Assembly (NCBI GenBank): GCA_026987155.1
Contig: JALSNG010000032.1
Span: 1 to 15,563, forward strand
Direction of reading: 5' to 3'
Length of the DNA: 15,563 nucleotides
Source of the DNA: Thermococcus sp.
GTDB lineage: Archaea; Methanobacteriota_B; Thermococci; Thermococcales; Thermococcaceae
A program made the translations under genes and the position numbers. Below the pieces are notes generated by a model. That model had not been told where the DNA came from. It worked only from the letters and a program-made list of their open reading frames with translations, and made no database searches. Numbering within the stretch: position 1 is the stretch's first letter; the number at the start of each line of letters is the position of its first letter. Below, in pieces: positions 6,355-13,535 of this stretch.

Positions 6355-6368
6355 TCCTATAAACGGCT
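6355..6368 (-). promoter_or_regulatory. TATA promoter of the pseudo-ATPase gene
   Basis: The minus strand reads AGCCGTTTATAGGA, with TATA core GTTTATAG. Initiation near 6335 leaves a very short leader with CGGTGA as the ribosome binding site. Confidence 0.55.
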
Positions 6369-6379
6369 TCTGGTTTGGC

Positions 6380-7513
6380 TTAGATTACCCTCACCATACG
6401 CTCCATCCAGGGGCCCACGCGGACTCGGATGTAGCCCTTGAGCTTTTCATCTACCTCCCTGTCACCGGTGTAAACCCTGAGCGGGCCGTTTTCGAGCTTC
6501 GACGGTGTCGCCACAACCGTTATGTTCTCCTTTGGAATACTCCTAAGGACTTCCGGAGAAAACTGCTGATTGCCCCTGCCGAAGAGGAAACCCAAGCCAC
6601 CCACCACCGTGACGATTATCCTTGGGTTTCTCTCAACAAAGCGGAGCAGGTCTTTTTCGGTAGCGTCCCTCACGAGAAGCTTGGCTTTACCGTCCTTTAC
6701 CTCAACAACATCGACCCCGAGGAGAGTTCCGCCTACCCCCAGCCCCTCCTTTATCCTCTTTATCGTCGAACCCGAACCAAGGAAGTAGACCCCATCGTTT
6801 TCGAGTATTTCCTCGGCGATTGCCTCAGCGATGGCCTCAAGCTCGTCCTTCTCGCTGATGGGAACCCTCTCCTTGCTCCCCTGGACAAGGGTTTCAACGA
6901 CCGGGACGAGGGCCTTCCCGTAGGTTTTTGTCCTGACCTCGTCGTGCCTGTAGGCGTTTTCGTCTATGTCCCTAACCTCCCTCTCTTCAAGCCGGGCGTT
7001 TCCCCTCAGGAACTCAATCAGCACCCTTGCGGCGTCCTCGGGGGAGTACGCAAAAACCCCAGAGTACATCTTCACTCCTGTGGGAATGCCGAGAACTGGA
7101 ATCTTTTCATCAACGGTTTCGATTATATCCCTGGCCGTTCCGTCGCCGCCGGCAAAGAGAAGGAGTTTTACCTTCCCGACCATTCTCATAGCGAGCTCCT
7201 TGGTGTCCTCGGAACTCGTGTCAGGTATTCGGAGGAAACCTACTTCTCTCCACTCGATTCTCCTGTGGGTCAAAACCTCAAAACGAAAATCAAATTCCCT
7301 GAGGTAGCTCTCACCGAGTGGACCTGGTCCAGTCAAGAAAGTTATTTCTCCAGCCTCGGGATAGTGGCTCAATTCCCTCAGAAAAAGCCTCACTAATCCA
7401 GGGGCGACCGGTTTTGCCCCTCTCCTGATGGCATCTTCAACGACTCCATCGGTACCCTTGAGGGCAACCCTACCCCCCATTCCTGCTATGGGGTTTACTA
7501 TCAGGCCTATCAC
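6380..7513 (-). CDS. ATP-NAD kinase family protein (COG3199)
   Basis: This encodes 377 aa. It phosphorylates NAD to NADP, or acts on a related nucleotide, using ATP or polyphosphate. The N-terminus IGLIVNPIAGMGG and the GGDGT signature at 122–126 (FAGGDGTARDI) are the diacylglycerol/NAD kinase superfamily fingerprint, followed by IPVLGIPTGVKMYSGVFA at about 138–155. The C-terminal part includes VYFLGSGSTIKRI and GGLGFLFGRGNQQFSP, characteristic of the longer archaeal COG3199 branch rather than of short NadK. The start is GTG 7513; GAGGTGA lies four bases upstream and overlaps the stop of the ion-channel gene, so translation of the two is probably coupled. The physiological reason for pairing with a channel gene is not visible. 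Confidence 0.85.
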   Translation of the reverse strand: MIGLIVNPIAGMGGRVALKGTDGVVEDAIRRGAKPVAPGLVRLFLRELSHYPEAGEITFLTGPGPLGESYLREFDFRFEVLTHRRIEWREVGFLRIPDTSSEDTKELAMRMVGKVKLLLFAGGDGTARDIIETVDEKIPVLGIPTGVKMYSGVFAYSPEDAARVLIEFLRGNARLEEREVRDIDENAYRHDEVRTKTYGKALVPVVETLVQGSKERVPISEKDELEAIAEAIAEEILENDGVYFLGSGSTIKRIKEGLGVGGTLLGVDVVEVKDGKAKLLVRDATEKDLLRFVERNPRIIVTVVGGLGFLFGRGNQQFSPEVLRSIPKENITVVATPSKLENGPLRVYTGDREVDEKLKGYIRVRVGPWMERMVRVI

Positions 7514-7517
7514 AATA

Positions 7518-8954
7518 TCACCTCATATACTTCCTTGCGAAGACGGTCAAAAATACCGCCCACATGAACATGCCGAATAGGGCCTCGACCGACGCTATAA
7601 CCCTTCCGACGCCTATCGGATGGTAGTCGCCGTAGCCGAGGGTTGTGGCGGTAACAACGCTGAAGTACTCGTAGTCGAGAAGGCTCATGCCCTTCGAAAT
7701 TCCCTGAACGCTTTGAGTGGCAAGAAACAGGAGGGGAAATAGGACGTTGACTGCAAAGAGCCAGAGTATTATCGGCCTTTTCCAGTCGGTTCCGTACTTA
7801 CAGGTCAAATCCGCGAAGATCCATTCGAAGATAACTTCAAAACGGTCCAGGAGCTTTTTTAACCCCCTTCGTCTTGTTCTGAGGCGCGCCTTCCTTCTCG
7901 CAACCATCTCGAGGTAATAGTAGCGGTCAGCCCTTTCGAAGTCTCCACTACGCTCCCAGCTTGTCCTTGCGAGGCGGTGGAATACCTCCTCAGCACCGGG
8001 GTTGTTGAATTTACAGTCTTCCAGTATCATGAAGCCCTCTACAGTCAGCTCCACGGGAAGACTCGGAAGAACTGTCATCATCCAGGTGGAATCAACGTGT
8101 ATGTGGCTTTTCCTCATGATTAGGTTGCTGTGAATGAACGTGTGAACAAATTCAGGGTTTCGAAGGTGACTCCATCTCACCTCAACGTGGCCGAACACGT
8201 TTAGGTCCTCAAGGGTTAGGTTTCCAGAGAAACCCACTATCGACAGTCTCACCTGCCTCTTGAACCTTGGTGCAGTGTCAAAGGAAACGTCTCTGATAAC
8301 GAGCGAGCGAGCCTTTACAGTTCTTCTACCTGCCTCAGAAACGTTAACGCCGTGTTCTTCAAGTATCTTCCTTAGAAGGGGATATCTGGTGTTTATCCCA
8401 ATCCTCCTGACGTCACGGAGGTTGGATAGCTCCAGGAGCCCTCTAACACTTTTTTCACCGTAGCTTTCTTCCTCACTCGTCCCGGTGTACTGGGTGGAGT
8501 TTATCATGAGGTACTTGACGCTCGAATCCCTTATGGAGATGTTGCTCGAAAAATCTACGCGGAGAACGTTGAGACCAAAAACCGTGGAACCCTTAATGAG
8601 GAGGGTTTCCGCTTTGGACTGGAATATGATGAGCCTCTCAACGCTGGAATTGAGGAGTATAAGCCCTTTAAAGGTTGAATTTTCAATTACAAGGCTCTTA
8701 ATTTGGGAGTTCTTGAAAACAAGGATCTTTTCACCTCGATGTTCCTTAATCGTCACGTCGTAGAGATAAACACCCTCAAAATAGGTTTGACCAGCCTTGA
8801 GCCTTTTGAGGAAGGTCTCCTCCTTCACCCTCTTTATTTCATCCCCCAAAATCTTCTCGCCTTCGTCGTAGGGGATGTGGAGGGGACAGTACGATGAACC
8901 TTCCACTGGCTTCAACCTGCATTTCCGACCGTTCTCGTAGATGTACTCGCACAT
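7518..8954 (-). CDS. Zinc-motif / beta-helix / K+-channel-like fusion protein
   Basis: This encodes 478 aa. The N-terminus has a likely zinc site, C2, C12, C23, H26 (ending CPLH). Residues about 50–370 contain hydrophobic repeats of roughly ten residues (KSLVIENSTF, KGLILLNSSV, ERLIIFQSKA, ETLLIKGSTV), suggesting a right-handed, pentapeptide-like beta-helix. A basic helical linker (VARRKARLRTRRRGLKKL) leads to a two-helix pore domain: WLFAVNVLFPLLFLA, selectivity filter TTLGYGD at about 437–443 (canonical TTVGYGD), and VIASVEALFGMFMWAVFLTVF. This is a predicted K+-type ion channel with a large cytoplasmic regulatory domain. ATG 8954 was chosen because GGGGAGGG lies just upstream and the protein begins with the zinc motif; the frame is open further upstream but runs antisense-like through the radical SAM gene. 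It follows that gene by 32 bp and precedes the NAD kinase with a coupled start. Confidence 0.85.
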   Translation of the reverse strand: MCEYIYENGRKCRLKPVEGSSYCPLHIPYDEGEKILGDEIKRVKEETFLKRLKAGQTYFEGVYLYDVTIKEHRGEKILVFKNSQIKSLVIENSTFKGLILLNSSVERLIIFQSKAETLLIKGSTVFGLNVLRVDFSSNISIRDSSVKYLMINSTQYTGTSEEESYGEKSVRGLLELSNLRDVRRIGINTRYPLLRKILEEHGVNVSEAGRRTVKARSLVIRDVSFDTAPRFKRQVRLSIVGFSGNLTLEDLNVFGHVEVRWSHLRNPEFVHTFIHSNLIMRKSHIHVDSTWMMTVLPSLPVELTVEGFMILEDCKFNNPGAEEVFHRLARTSWERSGDFERADRYYYLEMVARRKARLRTRRRGLKKLLDRFEVIFEWIFADLTCKYGTDWKRPIILWLFAVNVLFPLLFLATQSVQGISKGMSLLDYEYFSVVTATTLGYGDYHPIGVGRVIASVEALFGMFMWAVFLTVFARKYMR

Positions 8955-8986
8955 GGCCCTCCCCGGTAAACTAGTTTCCCAAATAA

Positions 8987-9934
8987 TTAAGGTTTTCTCC
9001 TGCTCTGGAGAGAACGCATGTAGAAGCGCCTTCCCCCGTATTCGAGTTCGATCAGCTTTCCGTCCCCGAGGAGTCTCTCCACCACGTTCCAGTCGGCTCC
9101 GGCTTTTCTCAGAAGCTCCCTCACAGCTTCTTCCCTCATCGGATGAACTGCCGTAATGCTCAGCAGATCCTCCTCGACGTTCCCGGTTGAGGCGAAGGCG
9201 TTTCCCTCGTAACCTATGAGGTACTCGACCCTCCCACCGAGCCTCTCCGAGAACAGCTGGTAGGCGAGGTGTATCGTCTCCTCCGAAGGGGGTTCCACCC
9301 ACGGCTCGGCAGGAGGCCTGGTGGGAACTGCTATGTAGGCTTTCTCCGGTTTGAGCTCACCCAGGAAGTCGGCAATCTTTTCAAGCTCCCCGCCGTAATC
9401 AACGTTTACCAGCATGGTCTCGGTAACGAGCGTTCCTTTGAAGCCGTCCGCGAAGGCCAGCATGCCGTCGAGGATTTTCTCAAGAGAGAGGCTCTTGTGG
9501 GGCCTGTCAATCCTGCGCCAGAGGGGCTCGCTGACCGCGTCGAGCTTCAGGGAGACAAAGTCGAACTCAAACAGGTCTTCCCTGACGTCTTCCATCCAGA
9601 TAAGCGAGGAGTTCGTGAGTATCGCCAGGGGTATTCCGAGGGTTTTCAGCATCTCAACCTCTCTGGACAGGTTCACGTCGAGCGTCGGTTCCCCATCGGG
9701 AACGAATGTGATGTAGTCTATCCTCTCCCCGGCAGCTTCGGTCTCCTCGACCTTCTTCGAAACCTCCTCAAAGATCAGTTCCGGCTCGTAGAACGCCCTC
9801 CTCTCAACCTCCATCTTTAACGTTCTGCCGATCTGGCAGTAAAGACAGGCGTAGGAGCAGACCTTGTCGGGTATGTTGTTTACCCCAAGACTCCTACCGA
9901 GTCTCCTCGACGGAACCGGACCGAAGGCTATCAT
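8987..9934 (-). CDS. Radical SAM protein, COG0731-like
   Basis: This encodes 315 aa. The N-terminus IAFGPVPSRRLGRSLGVNNI followed by C26-x3-C30-x2-C33 (CSYACLYC) is the hallmark of the COG0731 group of small archaeal/bacterial Fe-S radical SAM proteins. The GGEP motif is DGEP at 80–83 (FVPDGEPTLD). After the partial TIM barrel, residues about 235–305 look like a small winged-helix domain (REEAVRELLRKAGADWNVV, then GGRRFYMR). TYW1 of wyosine synthesis is a relative, but the substrate of this subgroup is not known to me. ATG 9934 directly follows GGTGGTGAT. The gene is divergent from the DUF364 gene, with a 14-bp palindrome near its predicted transcript start, and is likely the first gene of a minus-strand operon with the channel and NAD kinase genes. 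Confidence 0.85.
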   Translation of the reverse strand: MIAFGPVPSRRLGRSLGVNNIPDKVCSYACLYCQIGRTLKMEVERRAFYEPELIFEEVSKKVEETEAAGERIDYITFVPDGEPTLDVNLSREVEMLKTLGIPLAILTNSSLIWMEDVREDLFEFDFVSLKLDAVSEPLWRRIDRPHKSLSLEKILDGMLAFADGFKGTLVTETMLVNVDYGGELEKIADFLGELKPEKAYIAVPTRPPAEPWVEPPSEETIHLAYQLFSERLGGRVEYLIGYEGNAFASTGNVEEDLLSITAVHPMREEAVRELLRKAGADWNVVERLLGDGKLIELEYGGRRFYMRSLQSRRKP

Positions 9935-9947
9935 ATCACCACCGGAA

Positions 9948-9961
9948 TTAGGTTAACCTAA
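9948..9961. promoter_or_regulatory. 14-bp perfect palindrome TTAGGTTAACCTAA, candidate metal-regulator operator
   Basis: The palindrome is perfect over 14 bp. It lies between the TATA box (about 9966–9974, minus strand) and ATG 9934 of the radical SAM gene, where bound protein would block initiation. Its TTAGG…CCTAA ends resemble the DtxR/IdeR/MntR box, whose consensus begins TTAGGTTA and ends TAACCTAA with a longer centre. The assignment to a DtxR-family repressor is inference. Confidence 0.5.
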
Positions 9962-9963
9962 AA

Positions 9964-9980
9964 GCGTATAAGGTTTGCCC
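9964..9980 (-). promoter_or_regulatory. BRE/TATA promoter of the COG0731-like radical SAM gene
   Basis: The minus strand reads GGGCAAACCTTATACGC, with TATA core CCTTATAC. Initiation near 9945 would give a leader of about 11 nt with GGTGGTGAT. Confidence 0.6.
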
Positions 9981-9992
9981 AACCCGGACGGA

Positions 9993-10003
9993 AGGTTAAA
10001 ATT
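9993..10003 (+). promoter_or_regulatory. Weak TATA-like element upstream of the DUF364 gene
   Basis: The sequence AGGTTAAAATT is the best TATA candidate at a suitable distance from ATG 10046. It would start transcription near 10023, close to the small palindrome GATTAATC (10016–10023). Confidence 0.4.
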
Positions 10004-10045
10004 GGAGCGGTACCAGATTAATCAGACGGAAAGCGAGGTGTTTCC

Positions 10046-10786
10046 ATGCTGCTGGCTAAGCTCAAGAAAAAGACCCTGGGGCTCATCGATGAAGATTTCA
10101 GGCTCGTAGACTTCTCCTTCGGCCTGCCCTACACCTACGTGCTGATTGAGGGGAAGATGGGAAAAGCCCTCGGCGTTGCCATGACCCTCCCCGAGGAGAT
10201 AGGGAGGTTCGACAACTCCATCGAGGAGCCCACGCTGGAGGCGTTCATTGAACGAGCCGACAGCCTCAACATCATCGAACGAACCATTGGTTTAGCCGCG
10301 ATAAACGCGGTTTCGCAGTACTACATTGATCTGAGCAGTGCAAAGTGGATCGACGCCGTGGAACTTCTTGAGAAGGACATCGAGAAGGTAGCGGTCATCG
10401 GGAACATGCCGCCGATAGTCAGAAATCTTAGGGAGCGGGGCTTCAAGCCCTACGTCTTCGAGAGAAACCCGAAGCTCTGGGACAGGGAAACGCTGAGCGA
10501 TTCCCTGGAGTACTGGCTCCTGCCGGAGGTTGAGGCGGTTATAGCGAGTGCCTCATGCATGCTCAACGGAACCCTTGACATGCTTCTCGAGAGGTCAAAG
10601 AACGCAAGGATTTTTCTCCTGACCGGTCCCACTGGACAGGTCCTCCCGGAGTTCCTCCAGGGCACCGGGGTAACCCACGTTGGAGCCATGAAGGTCACGG
10701 ATGTTGAAAGGGCGATACTCCACCTGAAGCTCGGCCGCTTCAGGGGCTTCTCCGACGAGAGCAGAAAGTACGTTCTCGAAGTTTGA
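10046..10786 (+). CDS. DUF4213/DUF364 protein (putative heavy-metal chelation)
   Basis: This encodes 246 aa. Residues 1–100 match the DUF4213 enolase-N-like region (FGLPYTYVLIEGKMGKALGVAMTLPEE). Residues about 110–240 form the Rossmann-like DUF364 domain: VAVIGNMPPIVRNLRERGF (114–132), YVFERNPK, then VEAVIASASCMLNGTLDMLL and LLTGPTGQVLPEFLQGTGVTHVGAMKVTD. Pfam describes this domain as putative heavy-metal chelation with possible ties to corrinoid metabolism; no member here has a proven reaction. ATG 10046 follows GAGGTG by five bases. It is divergent from a radical SAM gene, with a DtxR-like palindrome between them, and is followed by an MFS transporter on the same strand. The three could form a metal-related unit; that is inference. 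Confidence 0.85.
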   Translation: MLLAKLKKKTLGLIDEDFRLVDFSFGLPYTYVLIEGKMGKALGVAMTLPEEIGRFDNSIEEPTLEAFIERADSLNIIERTIGLAAINAVSQYYIDLSSAKWIDAVELLEKDIEKVAVIGNMPPIVRNLRERGFKPYVFERNPKLWDRETLSDSLEYWLLPEVEAVIASASCMLNGTLDMLLERSKNARIFLLTGPTGQVLPEFLQGTGVTHVGAMKVTDVERAILHLKLGRFRGFSDESRKYVLEV

Positions 10787-10849
10787 GGTTCCATCTCTTT
10801 TATCCCTACTGCATGGCCATTTTTGGACTTTGAAGTATCACTAACGTCA

Positions 10850-10864
10850 CGAATCTTTTTAAAC
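10850..10864 (+). promoter_or_regulatory. BRE/TATA promoter of the MFS transporter gene
   Basis: The sequence CGAATCTTTTTAAAC gives a BRE-like CGAA and TATA core TTTTTAAA. Initiation near 10884 leaves about 15 nt of leader with AGGTGA. The MFS gene is thus transcribed separately from the DUF364 gene. Confidence 0.65.
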
Positions 10865-10870
10865 CAAACC

Positions 10871-10885
10871 GGCCTCCCGAAGGCC
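10871..10885. promoter_or_regulatory. Hairpin/inverted repeat GGCCT–N5–AGGCC at the MFS transcript start
   Basis: The 5-bp GC-rich arms flank CCCGA and sit between the TATA box and the ribosome binding site, spanning the expected start site. This could be a repressor operator or a leader hairpin. Confidence 0.35.
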
Positions 10886-10898
10886 TCAAGGTGAGAAA

Positions 10899-12143
10899 AT
10901 GAGCCAGAGGGTTGCCATCGCGGTGAGGAACGCATCGGTAGCAAACCGCTACCGCTACATCCCCAAGATGCCGGGGTGGTTCTACTCCTTCGTGCCCTTC
11001 AAGGTAGCCACCGGTGGAAGCTCCGTCCTGGTGAGCCTCTACCTCCTGGAACTCGGGGGAAATGCCTCAACCGTTGGAATTGCCTTTGCCCTTGCGAGTT
11101 TGGCTTCAATGCTCGGCGCACTGTTCTGGGGAAGGCTGAGTGACAAAACGCTGAGAAGAAAGCCGTTCATACTCCTTGGCTTTGCCAGCGTTCCGCTCTT
11201 CCTCACGGCGATGGCCTTTGTGAAGACTCCCGTCCAGCTCATCGCGGTGAACACGGTATACGCATTTTTCCTCGCCTCCACCCTATCGGTTCCCATAGCG
11301 CTTGTTTTAAGGAGCGTCAGGAAGCACAGCTGGGACCACGCCATTGGAAAGTTCAACGAGATAAGCGGCTGGGGGTGGGTTCTCGGACTGGTTCTCGGTT
11401 TCGGCCTGTCGGGGTTCCTGAGCATACCACAGCTGTTCATGGCATTCGCGGCCATCTCCATCCCCTCTGTCTTCATGGGGAAGCGGATGATACGGGAGGC
11501 TCCGATATACATCAACAGGCAAGCTATTAGAGCGTTCGGGAACTACGTCGTTGAAAAGGCCAGATACATGCCGTCCTTCATCTTGCACACCAACTTGGGC
11601 CTTCCCGATGGCTTAGGGAGGTTTTATACAGCTTTCCTGCTCTTCTGGATAGCGGCTGGACTCTACTTCCCCCAGATGCCGGTGCTCCTCACGAGTGATG
11701 GCTACACGAGGGAAGTCGTGTACCTGGCGCTCATAGCAAACTCCGCGGTCTCAGCGATGAACTACACCCGCGTTGGAGTCGAGATGGGAAGAGAAAAAGA
11801 AGGGGTCCTGAGAAAGGGACTGCTCCTCCGTGCCGGAGCCTTCGCTACGATAATTCTCGGAACCCTAATCGCTCCAGCACTGCTTCCACTGGCCTTTGCC
11901 TCCTACATCCTGGCGGGCTACTCCTGGGCTTTCATCGGGGTCTCTTCCACCGCAATAGTGAGTGAAAAGGCTGGAGAAAAGAAGAAGGGTAGCGCAATGG
12001 GAACCTACAACGTCGTGGGCTCAGCCGGATACATCACGGGCAGCGCCATAAGCGGGGCACTCATATCATCGGCGGGATTTGGTGCGGCGTTTGGCCTCGC
12101 GCTTGTCCTGATCGGGGGAAGCATCGCCCTGCTGAAAAAGTGA
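10899..12143 (+). CDS. Major facilitator superfamily transporter
   Basis: This encodes 414 aa with about eleven to twelve transmembrane helices. Motif A of the MFS, GRLSDKTLRRKPF, follows the second helix at about residues 78–90, and a TM5-like GWGWVLGLVLGFGLSG segment at about residue 155 fits the antiporter-type motif C. The second half repeats the fold and ends ALVLIGGSIALLKK. A basic N-terminal stretch of about 24 residues precedes the first helix. The substrate is not predictable; it follows the DUF364 gene, so a metal chelate or small metabolite is possible. ATG 10899 follows AGGTGA by four bases. It is convergent with the CoA-disulfide reductase gene, with only 6 bp between stop codons. 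Confidence 0.88.
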   Translation: MSQRVAIAVRNASVANRYRYIPKMPGWFYSFVPFKVATGGSSVLVSLYLLELGGNASTVGIAFALASLASMLGALFWGRLSDKTLRRKPFILLGFASVPLFLTAMAFVKTPVQLIAVNTVYAFFLASTLSVPIALVLRSVRKHSWDHAIGKFNEISGWGWVLGLVLGFGLSGFLSIPQLFMAFAAISIPSVFMGKRMIREAPIYINRQAIRAFGNYVVEKARYMPSFILHTNLGLPDGLGRFYTAFLLFWIAAGLYFPQMPVLLTSDGYTREVVYLALIANSAVSAMNYTRVGVEMGREKEGVLRKGLLLRAGAFATIILGTLIAPALLPLAFASYILAGYSWAFIGVSSTAIVSEKAGEKKKGSAMGTYNVVGSAGYITGSAISGALISSAGFGAAFGLALVLIGGSIALLKK

Positions 12144-12149
12144 GAGGAG

Positions 12150-13475
12150 TCAGAACTTGAGAACCCTGGCAAGAACTATGAGCGGGTCCCAGACCGGGGC
12201 GAAGGGCGGCGCGTAGGCTAAGTCAGTGAAGAAGGCATCCTTCGTGGTGAAACCCGCGGTGAGCATTGCAGCAGCGGTGTCTATTCTGGGCAGTATCTCC
12301 GCGCCGACGGCCTGGACGCCGAGGAGTTTGTTGGTCTCGTTATCAACGACGCCCTTCAGCCATATCGGTCTTGAGCCTGGGTAGTAGTGCGGCCTAGTGC
12401 CTGCTTTTATGAAGGCCGTTCTGACATCGTAGCCCTCCCTTATCGCCTCGGTCTCTGTCAGACCAGTCTTGCCTATTTCCACGTCGAAGAATTTCGTTAC
12501 GCTCGTTCCAAGAACCCCTGGGAAGTGAAGCTCTTTGCCCGCTATGTTGCTTCCGGCGACGTAGCCCATCTTGTTACCGGCCGGTGCGAGGGGAATCCAG
12601 ACGCGCCTTCCGGTTATCAGGTGCCTCGTCTCAGCGACGTCTCCTGCCGCATAAACGTTCTCGACACTGGTTTCCATTTTCTCGTTCGTCCATATCGCGC
12701 CGGTCTCACCCATTCTAACGCCGAGCTCCCTGGCCAGCTCGACGTTGGGCCTTATGCCAGTCGAGAGGATAACGAGGTCGGCTTTGTACTCGCCGGCGTC
12801 GGTGATAACCCTCTCGACCCGTTCCTTACCCTCTATCCTCAGGACTATCTCCTGGGGGTGGAGGTTGATCCTCCGCCTCATCTCCTCCTCAAGGACATCG
12901 GTGACTTCCTTGTCAAAGGCCTTGGCCATGACCCTCTCGTTCCTCTCAATGAGGGTAACTTCCTTTCCCTGGGCGGAGAATGCTTCCGCCATCTCAACGC
13001 CGATATAGCCCCCACCTATTATGACGACGTTTTCAACGCTGTTTTTCTCCATGTAATCTCTTATCGCCACCGCATCAGGGGGCAGGTCGGCAGTAAAGAC
13101 GCCGGGCAAATCAACACCCTCTACCGCGGGAACCCTCGGCGATGCACCGTTGGCGAAGACGAGGTAGTCCCACTCATAGGTGTGTTCCCCGTTTTCTTCG
13201 CGAACCCGCACGGTACCCTGACCGACCTCCACTACCTCCGCCCTTATGTGCAGGTCTATGCCGCGCTTCTTGATAAAGACCTCAGGCGGGTAATGCATCA
13301 GCTTTTCCTTCGGGGAGACACCCTCAACAACGTAGGGAACTCCACAGGGAGCGTGGCTGACCCACTCGGTAGCCTCGAAGACCTTGACGTCCCACTCTGG
13401 CTTTAGCCTCTTAACGCGCGATGCAGTACTCATTCCTGCAGCTCCACCACCTATGATAACCACTGTCTTCCTCAT
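12150..13475 (-). CDS. CoA-disulfide reductase / NAD(P)H:sulfur oxidoreductase family flavoprotein
   Basis: This encodes 441 aa. It is a pyridine nucleotide-disulfide oxidoreductase with a single redox cysteine. The FAD-binding VVIIGGGAAGMS (5–16) is followed by C44 in HAPCGVPYV, then a second nucleotide-binding VVIIGGGYIGVEMAEAF (about 158–174), the FAD motif VYAAGD (about 283–288), and the C-terminal dimerisation domain ending AYAPPFAPVWDPL. Length and motifs match Pyrococcus CoA-disulfide reductase and NADPH:elemental-sulfur oxidoreductase (NSR). These enzymes use NAD(P)H to reduce CoA disulfide, polysulfide or sulfur in the cytoplasm. ATG 13475 is four bases after GGTGAT; upstream in-frame ATG codons lie inside or above that site. 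A perfect SurR recognition sequence sits just below the TATA box, predicting sulfur-responsive control. NADH oxidase activity cannot be excluded. Confidence 0.9.
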   Translation of the reverse strand: MRKTVVIIGGGAAGMSTASRVKRLKPEWDVKVFEATEWVSHAPCGVPYVVEGVSPKEKLMHYPPEVFIKKRGIDLHIRAEVVEVGQGTVRVREENGEHTYEWDYLVFANGASPRVPAVEGVDLPGVFTADLPPDAVAIRDYMEKNSVENVVIIGGGYIGVEMAEAFSAQGKEVTLIERNERVMAKAFDKEVTDVLEEEMRRRINLHPQEIVLRIEGKERVERVITDAGEYKADLVILSTGIRPNVELARELGVRMGETGAIWTNEKMETSVENVYAAGDVAETRHLITGRRVWIPLAPAGNKMGYVAGSNIAGKELHFPGVLGTSVTKFFDVEIGKTGLTETEAIREGYDVRTAFIKAGTRPHYYPGSRPIWLKGVVDNETNKLLGVQAVGAEILPRIDTAAAMLTAGFTTKDAFFTDLAYAPPFAPVWDPLIVLARVLKF

Positions 13476-13492
13476 GAGCATCACCAGAAAAG

Positions 13493-13509
13493 GTTCAAAA
13501 CCCAAGGTT
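13493..13509 (+). promoter_or_regulatory. SurR operator, exact GTTn3AACn5GTT
   Basis: The plus strand reads GTT CAA AAC CCAAG GTT, an exact match to the extended SurR motif of Thermococcales. It abuts the minus-strand TATA box (13510–13517) and covers the expected start site of the CoA-disulfide reductase gene, the position of a repressor. Known biology: reduced SurR binds DNA, and sulfur releases it. Confidence 0.8.
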
Positions 13510-13519
13510 AAAAAGATTG
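13507..13519 (-). promoter_or_regulatory. TATA promoter of the CoA-disulfide reductase gene
   Basis: The minus strand reads AATCTTTTTAACC. Initiation about 25 bases downstream falls near 13489, giving a leader of about 14 nt with GGTGAT. The SurR site overlaps its downstream edge. Confidence 0.65.
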
Positions 13520-13535
13520 GTGGGACAGAAACGGG

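Noticed and set aside
5747..7396. Long plus-strand open frame of 549 codons
   Set aside because: It runs antisense across two well-supported minus-strand genes, has no ribosome binding site or promoter, and its translation lacks recognisable domains. It is a composition shadow.
8955..9302. N-terminal extension of the channel protein to 594 aa
   Set aside because: The extra residues are Arg/Gly/Ser-rich and come from antisense reading of the radical SAM gene. The zinc motif begins right at ATG 8954 after a good ribosome binding site.
12387..13406. Plus-strand open frame of 339 codons
   Set aside because: It lies wholly antisense to the CoA-disulfide reductase gene and has no family features or ribosome binding site.
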